Assembly (NCBI GenBank): GCA_018401745.1
Contig: JAGYJY010000015.1
Span: 1 to 64,000 of the forward strand
DNA from: Pirellulales bacterium
GTDB lineage: Bacteria > Planctomycetota > Planctomycetia > Pirellulales > UBA1268
DNA: 64,000 bases
Direction: 5' to 3'
Shown: piece after piece, positions 26,262-35,263 of the stretch
Layout of the letters: each line of letters opens with the position of its first letter
How positions within the stretch are numbered: the stretch's first letter is position 1
Made by a program: the position numbers and the translations under genes
The notes under the pieces: generated by a model
The model's database searches: none
What the model saw: only the letters and a program-made list of their open reading frames with translations
Told to the model about the DNA's origin: nothing

Positions 26262-28289
26262 ATGTCGCTCCGCTCGAAGATTTCCCTGACGACAACGCTG
26301 CTGGTGCTGGCAGCGGTGGTGGTGACCACGCTGCTGCAAACGATTGCAGGCCGCCAGGCTGTGCTTGAGCAGGCTCGGGTCGGCGGTGATGAGATTGCCG
26401 ACCTTCTCTCCCGAGCCACGGGCTTTGCGGAAGACGTGCCCACGTTGGTTGAGGAGGAAATCGCCGAGCAGATGAAGGTGGAGGCCACGCTGGCTGCCCA
26501 CCTGGTGGCCCTTGGCGAGGAGGCGGGCCTGCCGCCTGAGCGGATTCAGAAGGCCCTTGCCGAGACCGCGGGCCGCTTCGGTTTGGAGATCCTGGCCACC
26601 GACGAAGAGGGGTTCGCCTACCTGACAACGGCCGACATCGGCGACTTTCGCTTCAGCAATGATCCCCAGGCCCAGCCGCAGGCACATGTCTTCCACCGGC
26701 TCCTTGAGGGCGAGGCGGCGGCGGTCGTGCAGGAAGCGCGGACCCGGGAAATCGACGATCGTGTCTTCAAATACGTCGGAGTGGGCGGGATCGACAAGCC
26801 GCGGATCGTGCAGGTGGGGATCGAGGCCTTCTTTCTGGAACGGCTGGAAGAAAACCTGGGCCTGACGAGGCTGGTCTCAGAACTTGCTGGTGGCCAGGTG
26901 GAAGAGGTTCAGATTTTCGATGACCAGCTCGTGGCCAAGGTCAGCCGGCGGATCGGCGGTGGAGGTCTGCCTGGCGAACGTGGGGCTGCACTGAGCGATG
27001 CCGATGCCGACCTGCTGCAGGAGGCCATTGGCAGCGGCCGTCCCGTAGGCCGCTTCACAGGGCTCGCCTATCGGGTTGCGGCGCCGGTGCGGAGGGTCGA
27101 TGGCCGTTCGAGCGGTGCCGTGCTGGTCTCGGTCTCCACTGAGGCGAGCCGGGATGTGCTCATCTGGCAGGGGGCGGCGGCCATTGCGTCGGCGATGGTG
27201 ATTGGCATTCCCGGCGTCTTGGCCTCGCTCTGGCTGGCCCGGTCGATCACGAGCCCGGTGCGACAGGCTGTCGAGGTGGCTGAGTCGATTGCTGCAGGAG
27301 ACCTGACGCCGAAGACGGTGGCGTCGAACACCCTGGAGATCGACCGTCTTCTCGGAGCCCTCGACACCATGACGCGAGCACTGGGAAGCCTGATGGGCCG
27401 GATCAAGGCTGCTGGTGAGCGTCTCTCGAGCGTCGAGGCCGACGCGGCGGAAGCGCTCACGAGGCAGGACCGCAGCGTGCGGAGCTTCAGCGAAAGCGCC
27501 GCTGAAGTGTCGGCGGCAGTCAGTCAGATTTCTGCGACCAGCGAGCAGCTGCTGGCCAGCACCAGTCGGGTCACCCAGGTGTCGCGGGAGGCGGCCGGCG
27601 TGGCCGATGCCGGCCGTGACGGCCTGCTCTCGATGACTGAATCGATGCAGAAGCTTGACGAGGCAATGAATGCCTTCACCCGCAAGCTTTCCACGATCAG
27701 CCAGCGGGCGGCAGGCATCACTTCGGTGGTGACCACGATCGCCAAAGTGGCCGACCAGACCAACCTGCTCTCGGTCAACGCCACCATCGAAGCGGAAAAA
27801 GCGGGCGAGAGCGGCCGTGGTTTCCGGATCGTCGCCCAGGAGATCCGGCGACTCGCGGACCAGACCGCCCTGGCCACTAAGGATATTGAGCGGATGGTCC
27901 GCGATATGCAGGCAGCCGTGTCGAGCGGCACGATGGAGATGGACCGGTTTCGGGGCGAGGTCGGCCAGCGGATCGGTGAGGTCGCCGATGTAAGCGAGCA
28001 GCTGGGCCGTGTGATCGAGCCTGTGCAGACCGTCACGCAGGCGCTCGAGCATGTGCACGAGGGCATGCAGGCCCAGTCGGAGGGTGCCCGGCAGATCCGA
28101 GACACAATCGAAAACCTGACCGAGGGCGCCGGGGCGTCATCCGCGTCGATGGCGGTGTTTGCCGGTTCGCTCGATGCCCTGCGGCGGGCGATCCGAGAAC
28201 TCAACGTGGAGGCGTCGCGGTTCCGCACCGACGGGCATGACGAGGTTTCTGCTGCCGAGCCGGAGACGTTTACGCAAGCGCAACGGTGA
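26262..28289 (+). CDS. WspA-like methyl-accepting chemotaxis protein
   Basis: 675 residues. Helix 1 (LTTTLLVLAAVVVTTLLQTI), a periplasmic sensor of about 280 residues, helix 2 (GAAAIASAMVIGIPGVLASLW), a HAMP linker (ARSITSPVRQAVEVAESIAA), then a long coiled coil. The signalling tip reads VADQTNLLSVNATIEAEKAG, followed by SGRGFRIVAQEIRRLADQTA and ATKDIERMVRDMQAAVSSG. The IEAEKAGE form and the trailing EMDRF segment resemble WspA-type receptors, which feed a c-di-GMP surface-response pathway rather than flagellar control. No che or wsp partner genes are adjacent. Confidence 0.85.
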   Translation: MSLRSKISLTTTLLVLAAVVVTTLLQTIAGRQAVLEQARVGGDEIADLLSRATGFAEDVPTLVEEEIAEQMKVEATLAAHLVALGEEAGLPPERIQKALAETAGRFGLEILATDEEGFAYLTTADIGDFRFSNDPQAQPQAHVFHRLLEGEAAAVVQEARTREIDDRVFKYVGVGGIDKPRIVQVGIEAFFLERLEENLGLTRLVSELAGGQVEEVQIFDDQLVAKVSRRIGGGGLPGERGAALSDADADLLQEAIGSGRPVGRFTGLAYRVAAPVRRVDGRSSGAVLVSVSTEASRDVLIWQGAAAIASAMVIGIPGVLASLWLARSITSPVRQAVEVAESIAAGDLTPKTVASNTLEIDRLLGALDTMTRALGSLMGRIKAAGERLSSVEADAAEALTRQDRSVRSFSESAAEVSAAVSQISATSEQLLASTSRVTQVSREAAGVADAGRDGLLSMTESMQKLDEAMNAFTRKLSTISQRAAGITSVVTTIAKVADQTNLLSVNATIEAEKAGESGRGFRIVAQEIRRLADQTALATKDIERMVRDMQAAVSSGTMEMDRFRGEVGQRIGEVADVSEQLGRVIEPVQTVTQALEHVHEGMQAQSEGARQIRDTIENLTEGAGASSASMAVFAGSLDALRRAIRELNVEASRFRTDGHDEVSAAEPETFTQAQR

Positions 28290-28325
28290 GCTGTGCTGCC
28301 CCCTTCCACGGAGCCAGTCGTGTGC

Positions 28326-28875
28326 TCAGCGATAGGTCGCTTGCACGGGTGGTTTGCCAGCCACGGCGCCTGAACGCTCGGGCAGATGCTTGGCCACCAT
28401 GTCGATCCAGAGGGGAGCCGACTGGCCGGTGTAGCCAGAGTCTTTGAAGACTGCGGTGCCTTCCTGGTCAATCAGCACCACGCTCGGAAATGAGCGAATG
28501 CCGTAGGTGTGGCAGACACGTGAGCGGGCAACGCGGACCTCTCGGGAGATGCCGACCTGTGGCATGTCGATCTCCAGCAGCACCACGTTGGCCTCTGCCC
28601 AGTCGCGGAAGCTCGCTGCTCTTGAGAACACTCGCCTCCAGCGTCTTGCAGTGTGGGCACCAGTCGCTGCCGGTGAAGATCGTCAGGATCGGCTTGCCCG
28701 TGGTGTGCGACTGCTCAAGGGCGGATTCCAGCGAATCGTGCCAGACAAGCTCATCCGCCATGCATGTCGGAGCAAGGCCAGAGGGAGTTGCAAAGACCGA
28801 GGTGACGGCCAACAACGCGGCGGTCAGCAGGGTCGTCAGACGGAGTGTGTGGACACAACAAATACGCGACGGCAT
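28326..28875 (-). CDS. Exported thioredoxin-like protein, one frameshift
   Basis: About 182 codons. A signal peptide (LRLTTLLTAALLAVTSVFA) is followed by a thioredoxin fold with the redox site FTGSDWCPHCKTLEASVL. In a second frame come FRDWAEANVVLLEIDMPQVG and the cis-proline region YGIRSFPSVVLIDQEGTAVF. Removing one base at 28609-28614 joins them (SSE-FRDWAEA). The W-C-P-H-C motif and DUF255-like spacing suggest a periplasmic thiol-disulfide protein. It converges on the chemoreceptor gene. Confidence 0.8.
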
Positions 28876-29063
28876 ACATGGGCCTCCCTGCCACAGATCG
28901 GTTCTCTGAACAAGATCGGATCCTTGAAGAACCGATCGCGAGCCATCGCAGTCGCGCCCGCGGGAACCAACCTACCGGCCGATCCGGCCCCTGTAAAATT
29001 GCCCAGCCTTCCCATCTTCTCAGCTTCCTTGTGGTGCCGCTGAGGGCAGGTCGGGAAGCGGGC

Positions 29064-29102
29064 AAAAAAAAACGCTGCCCACCGTTTCCGGCGGGCAGCG
29101 CT
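29064..29102 (-). terminator. Rho-independent terminator after the porin gene
   Basis: On the minus strand, CGCTGCCC and GGGCAGCG form a GC-rich stem extended by the inner CGCC/GGTG pairs around GGAAAC. A run of nine T follows directly. It begins about 33 bases after the porin stop codon. Confidence 0.9.
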
Positions 29103-29134
29103 GACGCCTCGAGGATCGAGACTCTCTCGTGTTC

Positions 29135-30601
29135 TTAGAACTGCCAGATGATGTCGCAGCCACCGTAGAACTGGCTGTTCTTTTCATTCAGCCGACCGTA
29201 AGGCATGGTGCCTTCACCGCCATTGCCGCGATCGATCCAGCCCTCGTCGGCTGAGAACCAGTCGTATCGCAGTTCGGGGCGGATGATCACGTTGCTGCCA
29301 ACCAAGTAGTTGAGACCCCAGGTCATCGCCCACAGGTTACCTGCGTAGCCACCAACTCCCGGCGATCCATCACGCAGACCCGACACGACGCGGTATCCGT
29401 TGTTATCACGGAACCACTCGAGTCGCATGCCACCGATCAGTGAGTCGGTGAAGTTGTAGAACAGGTACTGATTCACGCCGTACCAGTACGCTGAACCCGG
29501 CTGGTTGCCCTGAGGAGCGTAAAACCCGTCCGGGCCAGCAGCATTCTGCAGGGCCGGATCATTCGCGTACGCAGCGTAACCAAAGTCACTCTGGTACACG
29601 TAGGTCAGCTTGTCGGTAAACTCGTTGGTGTACACGACGCTGGTGACGGTACGATTCCCAATGAAATCGTTGCCGCTCAAGGGATCCACACCGCCATTCG
29701 CCTCATTGCCACTGGAGTTGGCAAGCGTGAGTGCCTGACTTCCATCAGCGCTTGAGAAGGTGATGGCTCCCAGAAAAGCAGCATTGCTGTTCTGGCCCGT
29801 GCCCGGGTTCGCCGGGGTCGGCAGACCGATGTCCCAGTTATCCCAGCCGTTGGTCACACCACCGATGATCGTCAGCTGATCATTCGGCACCCACGTACCC
29901 AGCACACCCGTGTGGGTGAAGGGCTCGCCATACTGCATCGTGTAGGCGTGGGTGTAGAAGAAGTTACCGGTCGCCGGCACCACTTCGTAACCGATCAAGG
30001 TGTAGAAGTGACCGAACTTGACATTCAACTCCTGGGTACCGACCTCGCCATACAGCTGTGGCATGGCCAAGCCGTAGTAGCGTCCGGAGTTCCAGGCACT
30101 GTCGAGCCCACCAGCAACGGTGTACAGAAAGTCTGTGCCGTAGAGCAGGTCAACGCGGCCACCAAGGCTCAGCTCATCTTCCTTCAGCACACGCTCGTTG
30201 ATGAGGTAGAGCTGATTCATCTGGGCCTGCCAGGCACGATCGTTAAACGTGATCGGGCCGTTCCAGTCAGCACCCCACGCATTCGCACCGATTCCAACGT
30301 CAACGAAACCGTAGGTTTCGATGCCTCGTTTTTTCAGGAAGTCGGTCTCGAGGTAGCGAGTCGCCCCCTCCTCGAAAGCCGCTTCCTGCGGAGCGGCTGC
30401 TCGCAGCTGATAGACATCTTCGTCGGGCACCCCGGCACGTGGCATCAGAGTGACGGGCGGCACTGCGTCTTCAACAGGTGCCGGCGCTTCAGCCTGCGCG
30501 TAGTAGTCGTAGTTGCCGAACTGATCGGCTCCACTGGCGGGTGCGGCGGCCACAAGGCCTGCGGCGACCCACGCTGGCAGCGTAAACTTCATGAACTTCA
30601 T
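29135..30601 (-). CDS. Outer-membrane beta-barrel porin, BBP2-like
   Basis: 488 residues. A signal peptide (MKFMKFTLPAWVAAGLVAAAPASGA) leads to a short variable region and then a beta-barrel of alternating aromatic strands: GIETYGFVDVGIGANAWG, MNQLYLINERVLKEDELSLG, VKFGHFYTLIGYEVVPATGN, FFYTHAYTMQYGEPFTHTGV, VIIRPELRYDWFSADEG, and a final strand ending in aromatic Phe (FYGGCDIIWQF). The GHFYTLIGYE and FTHTG segments are typical of planctomycete BBP2-type porins. The start at 30601 has GGGAG about 11 bases upstream. A strong terminator and a long leader suggest a highly expressed single gene. Confidence 0.85.
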   Translation of the reverse strand: MKFMKFTLPAWVAAGLVAAAPASGADQFGNYDYYAQAEAPAPVEDAVPPVTLMPRAGVPDEDVYQLRAAAPQEAAFEEGATRYLETDFLKKRGIETYGFVDVGIGANAWGADWNGPITFNDRAWQAQMNQLYLINERVLKEDELSLGGRVDLLYGTDFLYTVAGGLDSAWNSGRYYGLAMPQLYGEVGTQELNVKFGHFYTLIGYEVVPATGNFFYTHAYTMQYGEPFTHTGVLGTWVPNDQLTIIGGVTNGWDNWDIGLPTPANPGTGQNSNAAFLGAITFSSADGSQALTLANSSGNEANGGVDPLSGNDFIGNRTVTSVVYTNEFTDKLTYVYQSDFGYAAYANDPALQNAAGPDGFYAPQGNQPGSAYWYGVNQYLFYNFTDSLIGGMRLEWFRDNNGYRVVSGLRDGSPGVGGYAGNLWAMTWGLNYLVGSNVIIRPELRYDWFSADEGWIDRGNGGEGTMPYGRLNEKNSQFYGGCDIIWQF

Positions 30602-30893
30602 GGTATGGCGAGCTCCCAATCCGTAGGTAAAAACCGAGGATGCTTCCTGTGCATCCTCCCGAGACGTCGCGTCGGGAACTGCTGCTGTCGCCTGTCCTCC
30701 CGCCAAGGGCAGACCGGACAAACCGCACACTCCGGACACACGGAGAATCTCGGCGAATCCGTTGCCGTCGGTACGAAATGTTTTTTCCTGCCCGCAAAGT
30801 CGTCGCGACCACCACGACCGGAGCGGGTGCAGCGGTTTCCGACGGGGAGATAGGAAAGCTGCGGGCGTGGTGACGGCTGGAAGGAGCGGCAGC
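30602..30893 (-). promoter_or_regulatory. Upstream region of the porin gene
   Basis: About 290 bases with no gene, between the ftsY stop and the porin start on the same strand. It holds two small hairpins (GGATGC...GCATCC at about 30637-30655 and CCCGA...TCGGG at about 30658-30676) and an AT-rich TTTTTT tract near 30781-30786. It probably contains the porin promoter and 5' leader, but no exact promoter was fixed. Confidence 0.4.
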
Positions 30894-31922
30894 TCACGCA
30901 GGGCTGTCAGCAAAACTGCCAGCCAGCAGGGCGTCGAGATACCGCTGCGGCTCAAAAACGGCCAGGTCGTCGGCCTTCTCGCCGAGCCCCACAAACTTCA
31001 CCGGAAGCTTGAAGGTCTCGGTGACAGGAACCACGACCCCGCCCCGAGCCGAGCCGTCGAGCTTTGCCAGTACGATGCCGGTGCAGCCGGCCGCTTCCGA
31101 GAAGCCTTTGGCCTGCGAGAGCGCGTTTTGGCCCGCTGTGGCGTCGATCACCAGGAGCACCTCGTGCGGGGCTTCCGGGATCAGCTTGGCGATCACTCGG
31201 CGGATCTTGCCGAGCTCCTGCATCAGATTCGACTGGGTCTGGAGCCTGCCGGCAGTGTCGATGATGCAGATGTCGAAGCTGCCCTCGATCGCCCGGGCCA
31301 CAGCCCGATGGGCCACGCTGGCCGGATCAGCACCCTGATCGGAACGCACGATCTCCGCTCCGATCCGGGAGGCCCACATCGAGAGCTGCTCCACGGCAGC
31401 GGCCCGGAACGTGTCGCCAGCCCCCAGCACGACACGACGGCCCTCCTTGACGAAACGATTGGCGAGCTTGGCGATGGAGGTGGTCTTCCCAGAGCCATTG
31501 ACGCCCGTCACCAGAATCACCGTCGGCCCGCTGTCGGCTGCGGCGAGCGGGGCGTCGGTCTGATGGAGACGTTCGGCAAGCGTCGTGCGGATCGAATCGA
31601 GCACGCTCTCTGGGTCGACGACACGAGCCCGCTGCTTGGCGTAGACATCTTTGACGATCGCTTCGGCTGCCGTGGGGCCCATGTCGGTCCGCACCAGCGC
31701 CCGCCGCAGATCGGAGAGAAACGATTCGTCGACGAGCCGGCCTTCCTGCTTAAACAGGTCGCGGACGTCGGTGTTGAGCACCTGAACCGTTTTCTTGAGC
31801 CCCGCGCGAAAACGATCGAGCAGCCCGCCTTCGCTGCCGGAAGACGCCTCTGCAGGCTTGGGAGCGTCGGCAGCCGGGGTTGTGTCTGGCTTCTCAGAAC
31901 CACGGAAGCGAAACAAAGCCAT
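30894..31922 (-). CDS. ftsY: Signal recognition particle receptor FtsY
   Basis: 342 residues. A short charged N-terminal region, a helical N domain (LLDRFRAGLKKTVQVL) and a G domain. G1 is LVTGVNGSGKTTSIAKLA, followed by LGAGDTFRAAAVEQL. G3 is DTAGRLQ, then IDATAGQNALSQAKGF. G4 is LAKLDGSARGG, and the closing motif is FVGLGEKADDLAVF. FtsY docks SRP-ribosome complexes at the membrane. It starts 3 bp after the nusB stop, so it is in the same transcript. Confidence 0.96.
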   Translation of the reverse strand: MALFRFRGSEKPDTTPAADAPKPAEASSGSEGGLLDRFRAGLKKTVQVLNTDVRDLFKQEGRLVDESFLSDLRRALVRTDMGPTAAEAIVKDVYAKQRARVVDPESVLDSIRTTLAERLHQTDAPLAAADSGPTVILVTGVNGSGKTTSIAKLANRFVKEGRRVVLGAGDTFRAAAVEQLSMWASRIGAEIVRSDQGADPASVAHRAVARAIEGSFDICIIDTAGRLQTQSNLMQELGKIRRVIAKLIPEAPHEVLLVIDATAGQNALSQAKGFSEAAGCTGIVLAKLDGSARGGVVVPVTETFKLPVKFVGLGEKADDLAVFEPQRYLDALLAGSFADSPA

Positions 31923-31925
31923 CGT

Positions 31926-32390
31926 TCAGGTCCTCTCGGCTGGGGGAGCGGCAGCAGCGGATGCGGGGCCGGTGGAGCCGGTGCGGTCGGCAATCAGTTT
32001 TGCCAGAATGCCTGCGACGAATCGTGGTGACGACTCCGCGCCATACCGTTTGGCCAGTTCCACGGCCTCGTCTGCGGCGACGGCGGGTGGCACGTCGGTG
32101 TGCAGAATCTCAAAAGTTGCCATCCGCAGCAGGCTGCGATCGACGACCGTCATCCGCGAAAGCCGCCAGTTTTCAGCCCTTCCTTCGATGGCCGCATCGA
32201 CAGTTTCGAGGTGCTGCCGGACTCCGTCGACGAGGCTCTCGCAAAACTCGATCAGCGGGGCTGCCCGCAGCCGGCCCGCGATGAACCGCGCGAGAAACAT
32301 TTCGTCGACCGGCGTCACGAGATCGAGCTGGTAGAGCGCTTGAAGGGCCACCTCGCGGGCACGCCGTCGGGAAGGAATCGCAGCTGTCAT
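31926..32390 (-). CDS. nusB: Transcription antitermination protein NusB
   Basis: 154 residues. The N-terminal RRAREVALQALYQLDL is the family signature, followed by the helical bundle FCESLVDGVRQHLETVDAAI, SRMTVVDRSLLRMATFEILH and DEAVELAKRYGAESSPRFVA with GILAKL. NusB binds BoxA RNA with NusE during rRNA transcription. The ATG at 32390 is chosen as the one that places the signature correctly. It follows ribH, a common bacterial pairing. Confidence 0.95.
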   Translation of the reverse strand: MTAAIPSRRRAREVALQALYQLDLVTPVDEMFLARFIAGRLRAAPLIEFCESLVDGVRQHLETVDAAIEGRAENWRLSRMTVVDRSLLRMATFEILHTDVPPAVAADEAVELAKRYGAESSPRFVAGILAKLIADRTGSTGPASAAAAPPAERT

Positions 32391-32456
32391 GCACTGGGGC
32401 TCAGGGGAAAGGAGACGGGGCACGAGGGACGCAGAGGCTACGGTTGGCAGATGCTC

Positions 32457-33014
32457 TCAGACGGCCGGGCGGACGCTGTCCGATCCTGCGTCTGCCGGCA
32501 CAAGGTTTGGCAGCAGGCGAAGCATGGCGAGGGTTGCCTCGGCAGCTTCAACCCCCTTATTGCCGTGAGTCCCGCCGGCGCGGGCAGCCGCCTGCTCAGG
32601 GGTTTCACAGGTGAGCACGCCAAAGGTGATCGGAATCCCCCACTGCCGGGCGGCCTGCTCGATCCCGGTGGCCACAGCGGTGGCGAGGTGGCGGTCGTGA
32701 GTGGTTTCTCCCTTGATGATCGCACCAAGACAGATCACCGCCGCATAACGGCCTGTGGCTGCCAGGCGATCAGCAGCGAGCGGAAGTTCAAAACTCCCCG
32801 GCACCCAGGCCACATCGATCGCGTCTGCAGCGATGGCGGCACGTCGGAGCGTCAAGACCGCAGCCGTCAGGAGCTGCCGCGTGACGGGCTCGTTGAAGCG
32901 GGAGACGACGAGGCCAACGCGGGTGGACGCGGCGAGGGGGGCTTCCTCGAACGTTTGGCATTCCAGCGGGCCCACGTCGTCGGTGTGGTTTTCAGGGACC
33001 TTCTGATACGTCAT
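32457..33014 (-). CDS. ribH: 6,7-dimethyl-8-ribityllumazine synthase
   Basis: 185 residues with an N-terminal extension of about 25 over the usual length. Family motifs are [46 protein letters not shown] (with the catalytic His) and [20 protein letters not shown] followed by NKGVEAAEA. It performs the penultimate step of riboflavin synthesis and forms icosahedral or pentameric shells. It begins 10 bp after rho and leads into nusB and ftsY. Confidence 0.95.
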   Translation of the reverse strand: MTYQKVPENHTDDVGPLECQTFEEAPLAASTRVGLVVSRFNEPVTRQLLTAAVLTLRRAAIAADAIDVAWVPGSFELPLAADRLAATGRYAAVICLGAIIKGETTHDRHLATAVATGIEQAARQWGIPITFGVLTCETPEQAAARAGGTHGNKGVEAAEATLAMLRLLPNLVPADAGSDSVRPAV

Positions 33015-33024
33015 GCCGGCATTC

Positions 33025-34428
33025 CTACGACTTGAGGCTGGCGAGAAACTGCGCGTTGGACTGGGTTTTCGCCAGGCGGTTGACCAGCAGTTCCATCGCG
33101 TCTGCGGGATTCATCTCGCCGAGGACCCGTCGCAGCACGCAGATCCGTCGATACTCATCCGGGTCGAGCAGCATCTCCTCGCGGCGGGTTCCAGAGCGGT
33201 TGATGTCGATCGCAGGCCAGATCCGCTTGTCGACGAGCCGCCGGTCGAGCACGATCTCGAGATTGCCCGTGCCCTTAAACTCCTCGAAGATCACCTCGTC
33301 CATGCGGCTGCCGGTGTCGACGAGGGCTGTGGCCAAGATCGTCAGTGAGCCCCCCTCCTCCACCTTGCGGGCGCTGCCAAAAAATCGCTTGGGCCGCTGG
33401 AGGGCCCCTGCGTCGACGCCGCCGGAGAGAATCTTTCCAGAACTGGGCACCTCGGAGTTCCAGGCCCGCGCCAGCCGCGTGATCGAGTCGAGGAAGATCA
33501 CCACGTCGCGGCCATATTCCACAAGCCGCTTCGCCTTCTCGATCACCATCTCCGAGACCTGGATATGCCGGGCCGCATTCTCGTCGAAGGTGGAGCTGAT
33601 CACCTCGCATGAGGGCCCCTTCACCTGCCGCTCCATGTCGGTGACTTCCTCTGGCCGTTCGTCGATCAGGAGCATGATGACGTAGGCTTCGGGGTAGTTG
33701 GCGAGCACCGCCTTCGCCAGCTTTTGCAGGAGGATTGTTTTGCCTGCCCGCGGCGGGCTCACAATCAGGCCTCGCTGACCGAAGCCGATCGGCACGATCA
33801 GGTCGACGACGCGGGTGGAGAGCTCGTCGGCCGTGGTCTCCATCGTGATCTGGCGATCCGGGTGGAGCGGCGTGAGGTCATCGAAGAAAACGCGACTCGA
33901 CAGCTTCGCAGGGTCGTCACCGTTGATTGCCTCGACGCGGAGCAGGGCAAAGTAGCGTTCGCTCTCTTTGGGTGGCCGGATCTGTCCAGCCACGCTCGTG
34001 CCATTCCGCAGGCCGAAGCGACGGATCTGGCTTGGAGAGACATAGATGTCGTCTGGGCAGGAGAGGTAGTGGTAGTCGGGGCTGCGGAGAAAGCCGAAGC
34101 CATCGGGAAGGATCTCCAGCGTGCCTTCGCCAAACATCAGCCCGTTGAGCTTGACCCGCTCTTTCAAGATCCGAAACACCAGCTCGTGCTTCTTGACGCC
34201 AGTGACGTCGCCACCGCATTCCTTGCGAGCGAGTTCGATCAGTTCTGGCATCGACATCCGCTGCAGCGACGAGATGTAGGTGTCGCCTCGCTTGAGGGCT
34301 TCGTAGCGATCGCGCGGCTCAAGGCCGTCGTTTTTCACCTCTTCGGCGATTTCTTCAGCGATGGAAAGAGGCTCCCGTTCGTCCACAAGCGGCTGCTGTG
34401 GCAACGGGTCAGAGTCAGGACGTGTCAT
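33025..34428 (-). CDS. rho: Transcription termination factor Rho
   Basis: 467 residues. An N-terminal Rho helical domain ([19 protein letters not shown]), an RNA-binding cold-shock-like domain ([20 protein letters not shown]), then the hexameric ATPase core. The P-loop is [18 protein letters not shown], with [53 protein letters not shown] and [13 protein letters not shown]. The end, [16 protein letters not shown], is typical. Preceded by coaE (187-bp gap, space for its own promoter) and followed closely by ribH. Confidence 0.97.
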   Translation of the reverse strand: MTRPDSDPLPQQPLVDEREPLSIAEEIAEEVKNDGLEPRDRYEALKRGDTYISSLQRMSMPELIELARKECGGDVTGVKKHELVFRILKERVKLNGLMFGEGTLEILPDGFGFLRSPDYHYLSCPDDIYVSPSQIRRFGLRNGTSVAGQIRPPKESERYFALLRVEAINGDDPAKLSSRVFFDDLTPLHPDRQITMETTADELSTRVVDLIVPIGFGQRGLIVSPPRAGKTILLQKLAKAVLANYPEAYVIMLLIDERPEEVTDMERQVKGPSCEVISSTFDENAARHIQVSEMVIEKAKRLVEYGRDVVIFLDSITRLARAWNSEVPSSGKILSGGVDAGALQRPKRFFGSARKVEEGGSLTILATALVDTGSRMDEVIFEEFKGTGNLEIVLDRRLVDKRIWPAIDINRSGTRREEMLLDPDEYRRICVLRRVLGEMNPADAMELLVNRLAKTQSNAQFLASLKS

Positions 34429-34615
34429 GAGGGGTGCCCGGGACAGGTGGGAGGCACGACGCGACAGCGGTCACGGTGACCGCCCAGGAAATGATCAGGG
34501 AAGAGAAGGCGGGGTGGGCAGGGAGGCGTGTGGCAGACCGCATCGAAGCCGCACCGCTGGGCAGACATGCTCTTCACGAGCGGGATCCCCCAAGAGCCAA
34601 CCATTCGGCCGGCCG

Positions 34616-35263
34616 TCAGTGTGGCAGGCCGGTGCGAAAGCTTCGCCAGATACGGTCGACCTGCTCGTGAGTATAGGAGATCGCCGAAGAGGTATCCACG
34701 GTGGCGATTCTGGCGGGGCTCACCGCCGACCGCAGGCCACCGGCAGGCATCCGCCGCATCCAGGCAGCGTCTCGCCAGGCGATCGAATCGGCGGGCCAGC
34801 CCCGCTGCACGAGCCGTTGTCGCCGGACCTGATCGTCACAGACCACCTCAATGACGCGGTCGCAGCGGTCTGCCCAGCCCGTCTGCACCAGCAGCGGCAC
34901 ATCGAGGATGACCACCAGCTCGTCGATGGCGTTGCCAGCTGCTGTGCGGTGTTTGGCGATTGAGGCTTCGATCTGCCCACGCACAACGGGATGCACGATC
35001 GCTTCGAGGGCTGCAAGGGCTGCCGCGTGGCGTGCGTCGGGCCCAAAGACTGCAGAGGCAAGCGTGGGGCGATCGACTCGACCGGCGTCGTTGAGAAACC
35101 CACGGCCAAAGTGGTCGGCAATCGCTTCGCGGACCGGCTGAGTTTGCAGCGCGTCGTGAGCCAGCCGATCGGCATCGATCACGGCGGCGCCGTGCTCACC
35201 CAGCCGTGAGGCCACCGTGCTCTTGCCGGCGGCAATCCGGCCGGCCAGGCCAACCAGGATCAC
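34616..35263 (-). CDS. coaE: Dephospho-CoA kinase
   Basis: 215 residues. Last step of coenzyme A synthesis. The P-loop is VGLAGRIAAGKSTVA, followed by IDADRLAHDAL and VDRPTLASAVFG. VVILDVPLLVQTGWADRCDR is the EVPLLFE-equivalent, with RLVQRGWPADSI next. The GTG start overlaps the polA stop (GTGA) and has a G-rich ribosome-binding site, so translation is probably coupled. Confidence 0.93.
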   Translation of the reverse strand: MILVGLAGRIAAGKSTVASRLGEHGAAVIDADRLAHDALQTQPVREAIADHFGRGFLNDAGRVDRPTLASAVFGPDARHAAALAALEAIVHPVVRGQIEASIAKHRTAAGNAIDELVVILDVPLLVQTGWADRCDRVIEVVCDDQVRRQRLVQRGWPADSIAWRDAAWMRRMPAGGLRSAVSPARIATVDTSSAISYTHEQVDRIWRSFRTGLPH

